A stretch of DNA of 64,000 bases from Azolla pinnata (taxonomy: Eukaryota > Streptophyta > Polypodiopsida > Salviniales > Salviniaceae), in the NCBI GenBank assembly GCA_037176905.1, contig JBBBWG010012223.1, positions 1 to 64,000 of the forward strand. Direction: 5' to 3'. Both the position numbers and the translations under genes were made by a program. Below are positions 23,209-33,089 of this stretch, in pieces; the stretch's first letter is position 1, and each line of letters starts with the position of its first letter. The notes under the pieces are model-generated. The model was not told where the DNA came from. It was given only the letters and a program-made list of their open reading frames with translations, and did no database searches.

Positions 23209-26200
23209 TCAATCGCTTGAATCATCATCATATGTTGCACATAGTGAGGCTAGACCAGTAACGGCATTCGAACTATTCGAGGTGCCATCATTACTAGTGA
23301 CTATGGCGTCAGTTTCTTCCTCTGGAATTGAGTCTTTCTTGGGCTTCACATTGAATGTAATGTTTTTCGGCCTCACAGCGAACAAAGGTTTCTTCTCATT
23401 TGCTGCCTTCCCAGCACCTAGATTTTCTGTGTTTCCAGTGCCTACACAAGCACCAAAACAGGCCATTAAGACAAAATGTTTGATTATTATTGTGTTCCCT
23501 TTTCATCCGATGATTATATTAAATATACCTTGAGAGTTTGCAGTGGAAGATCCATGCACATGGTCAGTTAGCTCAAAAAGACTTGGCTTCAATCTCTGAT
23601 AAAATAAAATATGCAAAAGATATGATTCCAAAGAGCAATCGTTAATTTGACGTCCTAATTGAAAGCACAACAAACAGTTTACCTTTGATCGAACACCTTC
23701 TTGATCATCATCTTCTTCTTCATCTTCATCATCATCCAATCTACGTGTAAATTTTTCTGAGCTCTGCCACAATGATTAAAACAAATTAGACATGCACACT
23801 TGGAGCATTAAGAACGAATACAGGTCTATTTTATTTACCTGAAATACAACAGATCTAATCACAGCTTCATCTTCCTCCGCAAGATCCCTTTCCTAAAAGC
23901 ATTCCAAACATGGGTTGAATAAAGCAAAAGCCAACACCGGAATTAATTATGAACATAAAAAAGGCAGGATCGATGAAATGATGCAACCATATCATGTTCT
24001 TTCTTGAAGAAATAAACTTCAATCTATGATGCAATGCAAAATGGTACTTTGAGTACCCTCAGAGGCAACTTACCAAAACCTGTTCGGGTCTGCATTCAAA
24101 AAAAGTCCTTTTTAGGTAAAATACTTATGCCTACACCATTATTGCAGAATATCTTAACAAAATCTGGAGTGAGACAAGAACTGAGAAAACAGCAAAAGGA
24201 ATATATATATCAAGATTTTTGAGTCATGACACAAGCTACAATGCACCTCTGCAGGCCGTGCGTCCAAATGATATGGTCATGTTTTGAATATATCTCTTAG
24301 ACATCATCTAAATAAGATTCCAAGGATGCTTTCAAAAATTAAGTCTTCATGCATATTACTTATGTGTCCTCTGTCAGAACATTATTGTATACTTCATAAT
24401 TAACTTCCCCATGAAAATAAATCGCATTGTGTATGTGAAATAAATCATTGTACCTTCATGTTCGCAGTTCGTTTTAATGCTTCCAACATTTCTTCTGTTC
24501 CCACACCTGCATGCCTTGCCTGCAAATGATCGCAAGTTAGAGATAAAACGTTATCACAAATTGCATCATAAGGACGCATAAGATTCAAGAAGTATAGAAG
24601 GTTACCCGCATTGACTTCATTTCATCAAGTGCAGCAAGAATATCCATTTCCCGTTTTGAATCCAGTGTCCGGTTTTCAAGTGCTTTCATAGCATCCCCCA
24701 TTTCTTCAGCACTTCTCTTCTTTTTGGCATCATCAATTATCTGCATTTTGTAGGGGAGCATTTAATACTTGCATTCAGAAAAGAATTTGGCCACAAAAAA
24801 CTCAAGCAAGACAAATAACCTACCTCGTCTGTTGATCGCCAAGGCTCAAAATTTCTAGTAGCACCGGCCTCAACTGTATAGTCACTATTCTGTGGATCTG
24901 TCTTCATGGTTATTTCTGCTGAACATTTCGTGCACTTGAAATAGAACCGAAAGATTTGAATGCCCAGGTACGTCTGTAGATTTGAATCGAAATGATGTTA
25001 GGCATCTCATATCGCTTAGGAATTGCTCAAAGTTTCCATGTCATATCAGCTCTCTCATCCTATAAGAGCTATATAATCTCCTGGTAAGGCATGCTTTCTA
25101 ATCTTCCGAAAACAATAAAAAGATTTTAAGATAAAAAGAAGGCTTAAAAAACAGAGAGATGATGATGTTGTCCAGAGGGAACATGTTTAGATATCAGAGC
25201 TTAAAATAGTTGTACACATGCCCCCAAAACCTAGTTTGATAACACCCTCAAAAGTAATATTTATAGCCAAAACTCTCTAAATCGTGATGCTTTACAACAC
25301 CCATACAGAAAAAATCCACTGTGGGAAGTTGTACTCTCCACCACCAACAGCTGTCCCTTACCGGCTACATATGCCCCACATACCACTATTCCCTTCACCC
25401 CATACGATACAATCCGCCCCTCTGCAGGGAGTCTAAGTAAGAACTTTAAAATACCTCCAATACCTTAACCATTCAAGACATCACATTCCCATCTTCTTCA
25501 GTCTATGCATGGTAGTGAAAGACTTGTGTGTTGCATCATCAAAAGGTCTGCTACCTCGTGAGTTTACAGTAGGGAAGATTATTAATGGTGCTGACACTAT
25601 GGTCCATTAAGCGCATATGGTTTCGACAGGTTATAGTAGATGGCTTCCCCAGAGTGTGGACTGAAAGTTTGCATTCTGCTATGTCAAATGTGTAGCAAAT
25701 CTCTAACTCTGCACAATTTCAAGTGTATTGTGATTTCCTGCCCCATTTGAGCATAGCTCAACTGTATGCGTCAATTCTGAAGATAGAGCCGATATTACGT
25801 GGAGAGATCCTAAGCCCCAGGTACTACGATCACATGTTTACTCCAAAAGAGAAGAACTTCACAGGAAGCAGTATAATCACAAACGCATTCTGAAATTAAA
25901 TTGTGGGTCTTAAGGTAATCTAAAAGCTGAAAATTTTATCAGTATCGATCAAAAGGGAATCTGACATATTTGTAAACATGACAATATCTGCTACACATGA
26001 GTATGTACCCTCTCTCTTTCTCTACCGAACACATGCACAGATGTTTCAAATGATCCTATGCATATAAAGCAAGACTGGTAGATAAAAGAATAACATGTGA
26101 AAAGATGCTACCTCACCGATGACATCCTCTTTGCGAGAGTTGAATTTCGTTCCCTTGTAGATGTAATTCCCACAAGTGCCACACCGTATGCTCATGGGAA

Positions 26201-26309
26201 GCATCATTCGCACCTTGATCTGCTGGTTCTTCGGCTGACGACGGCGAGGAATTTTGGAAGGATCAAAGTCGGGAGGGTAATACTTGTTGAGGACCTTACG
26301 TTCTCCCAT
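23209..26309 (-). CDS. YJU2: Spliceosomal protein YJU2 / CCDC94 (CWC16 family)
   Basis: Eight exons: 26309-26112, 24973-24824, 24740-24606, 24519-24454, 23892-23839, 23763-23683, 23595-23529 and 23441-23209, all in phase, giving 327 residues. The N-terminus ([49 protein letters not shown]) and exon 2 ([40 protein letters not shown]) are diagnostic. The pairs CGTC and CTKC form the four-Cys zinc site. The middle is helical ([20 protein letters not shown]); the tail is acidic and low-complexity and ends YDDDSSD. In yeast and animals the protein joins the catalytic spliceosome around the first transesterification step and contacts branch helix and 5' exon. It acts in the nucleus. The start ATG sits at the edge of a TTC-rich leader. 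Confidence 0.96.
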
Positions 26310-26321
26310 TGCTTCCTTCTT

Positions 26322-26400
26322 CTTCTTGTTCCTCCCTCTTCTTCTTCTTCTTCTTCTTCTTCTTCTTCTTCTTCTTTCTCCTCCTCCTCCTCCTACTTTC
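26322..26400. repeat. (TTC)n / (CTC)n pyrimidine tract in the YJU2 leader
   Basis: Almost pure pyrimidine on the plus strand (GAA/GAG in the YJU2 mRNA sense), starting about 13 bp upstream of the YJU2 ATG. TTC-rich sequence continues in broken form to about 26560. Confidence 0.93.
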
Positions 26401-26730
26401 TTCTTCTTTCTTCTTTTTATTCCTGTTTTCCCTTCCTCTTCTTCTTTCTTCTTCCTATTCTTGTTTTCCCTTCCTCTTCCTCTTTCTTGTTCTTATCCCC
26501 GTTTTCCCTTCCTCTTTCTTACTTCTGCTTCTGCGACCCTCGAAGACCCTTTTCTTCCTCTTCTTCCCTGATTCTCAGTACTCTATTTCTTACTACGAAT
26601 CCCTGCTTCCCTCCCGACCTGCGCCGAGCTACTCCTGCGTTCTTCTCGGCTCCCTCTGATGCGCTTTCGCAGCGCGTCGATCGCACCCTCGAACCCTAAA
26701 CCCGAGAGATCGAGAGCTTTCGCACGTTCC

Positions 26731-26790
26731 TGTTCTGTTCTGTTCTGTTCTGTTCTGTTCTGTTCTCGACGACGACGACGACGACGACGA
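26731..26790. repeat. (TGTTC)7 followed by (CGA)8
   Basis: Seven exact pentanucleotide units (26731-26765) abut eight CGA triplets (26767-26790). Two unrelated microsatellites are joined end to end. Confidence 0.95.
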
Positions 26791-27909
26791 CTGACGACGA
26801 AATTTTCACTGTGTACAAAAAAAATGGCCTCCGGAGTTTTACATAATTCCTGTGAATACCCTCCTCACTTTAAAGACCTGCAAAATCTGCGGATTCAAGT
26901 GATGAGAAGATCTGCCATTCAGCATTGGGCATAATTATATAGCCAGAAGCAAGTTTTACGTAGATCGGAGATCGCCAAGATCGCTTGAAATGTTTGTTAT
27001 AAAGATCGGCGTCGTTTTGATGACGAGAAGAAATCAAGGCTCTACGGACTTGCCGATCGTTGAATCGCGGAGAATTCTAATCCAAGGCTCCGTAGACTTG
27101 CCCCCGATGGTTTGAATCGGGGGAATTCTAATCCATGACCAAGGCACTGCTTTTCTGCATCTTGATTGAAATTTGCAAATGGAATCAAGGAGGCTGCTGT
27201 ACATTTTTCTTGAGATTCTTCAGTCGATTTGCTTCGATTATTAAAAACCAAGCGATTGTTCGCAACTTTGGTTCGGTTAGTTGATCGTACCTCTTTGAGA
27301 ACATGCGAACAAATTTCCCTTCTGCCCCTTTATTTTGAACTCCATTTCTATAGCAGTTCAGCAAATATAATCTGCCCTAGCCTTTTACGAGAACCGTTGT
27401 GCAAAGTCACATTCCCTTCCATCGCATAAATACATCCACGAGATCAAAGTTAAGGTAGTGGAATCGATATAACCTCCCGGCTAATCTTCACACATCCTAG
27501 AAGAGAGTGACTCTAATTACGAACAAATAGATGCCGATGATTCCACGATAAGCCGATCGAGCGAGCGTCGTCGATGCAATGATCAGAAACCTCATCGAGC
27601 AGAACGAACGTTCGGCGCACGTTAATTAATCTATCCAGCAGACGGCCGTTTTTCCGATCGCAATCTCCGAGATCGATAACAATCCGCATACGAAGCACCA
27701 ATACGATGCAAATCCTGTGTGCAAGAAACAATCTGGAATTCCAATGTACAAAATGCACAGATGTTTTTCAGATGTGTGGATTTCAAATGTACAATCTGGA
27801 ATTCCACGAGAAATCCGAGGGCATTCTCGAAATATAGAAAAATTACATGAACTATTTGGCCGCATATAAACTGTTTTGGTTTGAAGTGAAGATCTACGAT
27901 GCTTCTGCC

Positions 27910-30616
27910 ATGGCTGCTGATCTTCTTGCTCCTGTTGCAGAGACCGTGGACCGAAAGCCTTCCTTTTTTGCGTGCTACCTGCTCTGCTCTCAAAAACCTC
28001 GCTGCGGTCGAACATATATCGGGTACGCTCAGATGCTTTTTCTTCTTTCTTTCTTCTTCTTCTTCTTCTTCCTCCTCCTCTCTTTTTGCTTGTGATGGGA
28101 TATTGATACAAGTCCTTCCGTTTCCGAAGGCTCTTTCCGGTTTGTTCTCCCTGAAATGTTGAAATATTCTGTATATGATCGTGTGTAATTTGCTACCAGA
28201 ATGCGTGTCTACGAGATCGTTCAGCTGAATTGTGAAGAATGCATACGCTTTCTAACGTATCACACGTTTGCAGCTCAGTGAAATGAAGGAAGAAGCAAAC
28301 AAGAACGAAGAAAAACACAAGAGAATTTTAAAATTTTTACCACTATATTAATCAAATCAATAGGCAGCAAGCAAAGAAAGAAAAAATGTGAAAATTTGCA
28401 GTAATTATAAAAATTTTAGTTTCTATTTACATCTTATATATATCTTTGTAAATTCAATCGATTTGAAGTTTACACAGGAATATAGGATTTCTGAAGAAGT
28501 GAAATCTACGCAGAAGTAGAATATTACTATGTACATAGATCTAGAAATTTATGAGCATGTAGTGGTTGTCTTATCGCAATGTGACTCGCCTCTCAGTTAA
28601 TGATTTCTGTCATTTGTTTACAATGCATAAAAAGTAGAAGACAATAAGAAATCTGGCAATTCATCTTCTCACTAGCATTGACATATTTGACTTGCCACAT
28701 GGAAACATTCCTTGTTAATTTACCACAAAGTTGGATAATATCTATTTATCTGTCTATATATTTATCAAATCTTTAAATGTACATATAGATATGTATGTAG
28801 GTATATTTATTTATGTTTAAGTTGCAATATCATTTCCCTTCTACATAATACAATTGCACCCTTTCATAAACGAGGGACTTGCATAACATATCTTCATGAA
28901 AGTGTCAATAATGAATGTCATGGATGGCATCAGACAGAAAATGAAGAAAGTTCAAAGGGTGACACTCATATTACTCATATTTGAGTCTCCTGGTGTGGTG
29001 ATGTATGCCTATCTTTGTTATTTTTTCCTTAAAGTCTTTTGGAAATCTCAACTTATAGTGTGAACTTGCAATAACATGCAGGTTCACAGTCAATCCAAGA
29101 CGCCGTATAAGACAACATAATGGAGAAATTACGTCTGGTGCCTTTAGAACAAAGAAATGGAGACCATGGGAGATGATTCTCTGTCTCTATGGGTTCCCAT
29201 CTCAAGTACACGCACTTCAGGTAGCTCAACGTATGCCTCGTTTTCTGCTCATGTGAATACAAACCTGAATAACCTGAACATGGAAATATTGGCTTATGGA
29301 AATGAGCTTTGGACGTTTATTCATACAGTTTGAATGGGCATGGCAACATCCTCAGAAATCTTTAGCAGTTAAGGAAGCTATAAGTGGCTTAAAGGCTCTA
29401 GGAGGGAAACAAGGAAAAGTTATGGTCATGTACAAAATGCTGAATGCACCAAAATGGAATAAGTATAACATAGAACCCTTTATTTATTTTATCTGCTTGG
29501 CATTCCGAGTGTAGATAGATAATTAAGCTTATTTTAAGTTGTTGCTTTGATTGCAGTCTGGATCTTACCATCAATTTTCTTTCGACCAAGCATCTTTATT
29601 TGACCAAGAAGTGTCCATGTCTGCCTCCTCAAATGCAAGTAAAAGTTGGTCCATTAGAGGATCTCCCCTGCTATTTGGACTTGGATGATTCTGACAGTGA
29701 TAACAATGATAATGTTAATGATGGTGGTGGTGACAATGATGATGGGAGTGATGAAGATGGCAACAATAATACTGACGAGGAGGAGGAGGAGATCGAAGCA
29801 GTCAATAAAGATGAAATTGAAGTAGTCAATAAAGAAAGTGAAGATGGGGTACCCTGCATGACCGCCGCAGTTACATCTAACGTTGAACCATTGTTGCAGC
29901 GTAGGCAAGAACCACCTGGCATGGATCATGAGGATTATAGGGAAGCTATGGGTCGCTCTTTAACAGATGACATATCACATTCTTTGCCGTTAAAGAGCTC
30001 CTTCAGTTGTGGTAATCCAGTTGAAATTGTTGATACACATTTCAACCATCATGATTCAATTGATATGGTTGAGGAAAGTCCACTGAGTAGCTCTAAACTT
30101 GAATCAAAAGATGCAGACAAGGTCTTGATCAATCTAGTTTCACCAGAATCACATCAAGGGAAAATGAGATTACATCGATGCAACATAGAATCACATTTGA
30201 GTGATATATTATCTCATCAATTCAACAGAGAATCACATAGACAGCATGAAATAGAATCACAGCAACACCATGAAGTGGGATCACAAGAGCAGGAAATGCG
30301 ATGTCGATGGAAACCGAAGAATGGTGGTGATGATATTGGTGCTGATCTAAGTTTTAACACCCCAATTGCTCACCATCGAAATGAAGAGACCAGAAGTAAT
30401 TTGGATAACATTTCAGAGTTTTCACCATTATGGTCCCCCTCACCATGCCAAAAACCAGGAGGAGCCATCGATTTGTCAGAGTGCTTCCCCACTAACATTT
30501 TCAGTACACCCAAACTGGATTCTTCCACATCGCGACCACAATTTGGAGTAGTGCTAGGCTTGCAAGGAAAGCCAAGGGAGATAATTGACCTAACATCATC
30601 ACCTATTGTTCCTTAA
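27910..30616 (+). CDS. SLX1: SLX1 structure-specific endonuclease subunit, GIY-YIG family, plant type
   Basis: Four exons: 27910-28022, 29082-29220, 29329-29462 and 29557-30616, in phase (2, 0, 2), giving 481 residues. Start MAADLLAP at 27910 has a good context (gccATGGct). The GIY-YIG core is clear: [10 protein letters not shown]...[21 protein letters not shown] with the catalytic Arg, [15 protein letters not shown], and [11 protein letters not shown] with the metal-binding Glu. [11 protein letters not shown] and [20 protein letters not shown] complete the conserved half. SLX1 with SLX4 cuts branched DNA such as flaps and Holliday junctions. After about residue 180 the protein is disordered: an Asp/Glu/Asn-rich stretch, then His/Gln/Ser-rich repeats. 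It lacks the C-terminal RING of yeast and animal SLX1, as I recall for plant homologues. It ends with a SUMO-interaction-like motif (EIIDLTSSP). Confidence 0.94.
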
Positions 30617-31946
30617 TATTCCGCAAATTCTTCGGTGAAAAGAAGAAGACTTTTGTACTATAGTCATATTTTAATAGTTTATATGTGAAAGAAACATGCT
30701 GATGTAATGCCGGTAAACCGAATTGTACAGTATTTTCCACATTCCATGTTTCATGTGCAAGTAGGGAAATGCACAAATAATTGTCATTGCATGACAGTAA
30801 CATTTATCAGATAAATGATTGCGACTTGTCTTGTGGCAGTAAACTAAGTGCTTCCCTTGCGTACATTTGAGTAAACTTTGGGAAGCCCAAAGTTTTAAGT
30901 CAAAGACCGTTTCATGTGGCATTGTAGTCTGTATGGTTTGAACACATCTTTTTAAACATATTTCCTTTTCCTTTTCTTTCTTTGCTTTGCGTATCGTAAA
31001 AGAAATTAACAAAGTAAGCACATTGGAAGACTACCGCCTCCTTTGATGTGAGTTCTGTTTTGGAAATTTTGTTTGGCTTTTCTTACTTCAGAATGCTCTA
31101 GGATTATTGCACATTTGTACCATTGCTTGTGAATGGAGCTGGTGGCTTTGTTGTAGCATCAATTTGTGAGGATGTTAGCAAACTAGAATGTGTCATTCAA
31201 ACTTGTGGGCTGATTTCTTGAGCATCGTGGTGGTTAATTCTACATTCCAATACCTAATCGGTCGAGAGTATTTGGGCAAATATGTTTGTGATTTCTGAAA
31301 GAAGCTGAGTAGTCTCATCTTGATCAACATCTTCATCCACAACAAGGAGCGAGAATTCGGGCGATCTGCTTTGCGATTGCTCGATCCAAATTCTCATACG
31401 CAAGAGAAAGAGAGAAGAGAGCATGCCGTGCTTGTTTGTTTTTCTGGAGCAGGTCGCATGGAGCTTCTTCCATTGAAGATGAAAGCAATGGAGCAGTGGT
31501 GAAGGACCAAGGACAGGAGATGATGATCGGGGCAAGGATTCGACTGGAAAGAGGAGTTTCAAGGATCTCCGATGTGGAGGATTTTCTCGGTATCCGGATG
31601 AATATGGGGTTTCCTGTATCTTTCTTTCAACTGTTTTGCTCTCTGATGAAGGTGCTTAATACCTTCCACCTTCCACCTTCCACTTTCCGCCTTGTTCTGC
31701 AGAACTTCAAATCCAAAAACTCTCAAATTTGAACCATGATCTGTGACTTCCTAAACCCTAAACCCTAAACCCTAACCCATGATCTCCGAAACGTAAACTT
31801 CAACATACAAATCTGGTCAACAAACACGAAGAAAACACCAACTTCATCCGGGCAGTCGTTGGTTCTTATTCAGCTCCTCCCCTTGCTGCTGCTGCTCCGT
31901 TCTTCTTCTTCTTCTTCTTCTTCTTCTTTTTCTCCTTCTTCTTCTT
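30617..31946. other. Spacer, including a telomere-like run
   Basis: SLX1 3' UTR, then unassigned sequence. Frames at 30671-31021 (-), 31254-31562 (-) and 31436-31732 (+) are not recognisable. The telomere-like run at 31751-31778 and a (TTC)9 run at 31901-31928 mark what looks like a plant promoter/leader for the CTU2 remnant. Confidence 0.5.
31751..31778. repeat. Telomere-type repeat (CCCTAAA)3-4
   Basis: Three to four head-to-tail CCTAAAC units ending in CCTAACCC. Either a strong telo box (promoter element) or a short interstitial telomeric repeat. It lies about 200 bp before the CTU2-like exon. Confidence 0.85.
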
Positions 31947-32142
31947 TCGGTGAAGGTATGCTGCAGGTGTAAGAAAGCTCCTGCTCAAGGGACCTTCCTC
32001 AAGTTGCGGCAAATCAAACGGAGTTCGTGTGCAAGTCATGCCTCAACACCTCTCTCTTCTCCAAGTTCAAAACCGCTGTGAATGGCCAGGGACTCATCCT
32101 CCCAGGGACGCTTCTCGCCTTTCCTGGTGGACCTTCGGCCAG
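31947..32142 (+). pseudogene. CTU2: Orphan N-terminal exon of CTU2-like cytosolic tRNA 2-thiolation protein, frame-broken
   Basis: The exon encodes SVKVCCRCKKAPAQGTFLKL in one frame and then NQTEFVCKSCLNTSLFSKFK, TAVNGQGLILPGTLLAFPGG and PSAR in another. This is the start of CTU2/NCS2: paired CxxC zinc ligands, the SLFSKFK helix and the PP-loop-like AFSGGPSSR (here AFPGGPSAR). It ends at a good donor (GCCAG|GTATCT, 32142). The two halves are joined if a single A is missing from the run at about 32014-32016. No in-frame ATG is seen after the stop at 31792-31794, and none of the remaining CTU2 exons is found before PPR gene 2 or, as far as I can read, after it. CTU2 with CTU1 thiolates U34 of Lys, Glu and Gln tRNAs. 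Most likely a decayed fragment. A sequencing error plus a very long intron cannot be excluded. Confidence 0.7.
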
Positions 32143-33089
32143 GTATCTTAAAGTTCTCATCTCCTTATTTTTCTTCCGTTTTGCCTTCTTTCTCTTGCTG
32201 GTATGTAGCCGATTGCGAGAAATATTTATGTTTTTAAATTGGAATTACTGTGTTAATTAGAAGATGAAAGAGGAAATGGATCCTGAAGAATGATCAGTAA
32301 ATGAGAAGAAAACATGCAGACCCTGGAAGATGGTATTCTTATGTAAGAATAAACCAGATCGTAATTCTGTTGTCCGTGAGAAGGTCGAAATTCCACCTAT
32401 GTAAGCGGACAAAGGTGAGGTTTTTTATTTCATTGGAAGAAGACAGACTGGCATGTCAGAAGGAAATGACAGGTTTTTTTGTGAGTGGAAGACGAGACAT
32501 TGTAATCGGAAAGATAGAATATTGTTCTTTGAGTGGATATGAGATGGCGAGATGAAAGAGTATGCATGAGAGCGGGAAGATGAGTGATTGTTACATAGGT
32601 GGAAGATGATAAGGAAAGCCAAGAGATTGAAACATTGAAGGATTTCAAAGAGATTGAAACATGAAAAAGAGAGTGGCTGTTTGAAGAGTTTCTGAAATAC
32701 GGAGGTTTTGTCTTTTAAGAATTTCAAGAGGATGTAGGTTGTGCAGGTGGATATAATATCAATGATCAAGCTATCTAAACATGTATTAGACCAAAAGGTT
32801 TGGTTGAAAATGGGGGAAGTGTGTAGAAAATTTAATTTTTGTGTTACCGTGAAACTCTTTTAAGTTTTGAAACTTCTCAACATGATTGCACTGTAAAATG
32901 TAGTTTAAATGCACTTTATAACGTAGACAGAATTGCACTTCGTTTTTTTATATCTTTTGGTACCAGGTTCATTCTTCTTACTTTTCCTGATATATGTGAA
33001 CCATTGATTTTAACATTGGTGTATCAGCATCCATTGCCAGCATGTAATGGCATATACAACATGTATTGGGATTAACACTAAAGGGTTCT
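32143..33089. other. Upstream region of PPR gene 2
   Basis: No coding hallmarks. Probable leader/promoter of PPR gene 2 plus sequence after the CTU2 fragment. A short direct repeat 'aaagagattgaaacat' recurs near 32620-32665. Confidence 0.45.

Larger units (their letters stand above)
26310..27909. promoter_or_regulatory. Divergent promoter region between YJU2 (-) and SLX1 (+)
   Basis: 1.6 kb separates two head-to-head genes. It holds a long TTC/CTC tract (26322-26400), a telo box AACCCTAAACC near 26692, (TGTTC)7 at 26731-26765, (CGA)8 at 26767-26790, and a degenerate 50-bp duplication at about 27030-27135 (aaggctc...gacttgcc...gaattctaatcc). Various frames here (26659-26934, 27513-28111 minus) have no recognisable product. 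Confidence 0.55.

Noticed and set aside
27513-28111. Minus frames opposite SLX1 exon 1
   Set aside because: Shadows of SLX1 exon 1 and the TTC-rich start of its intron; no domain.
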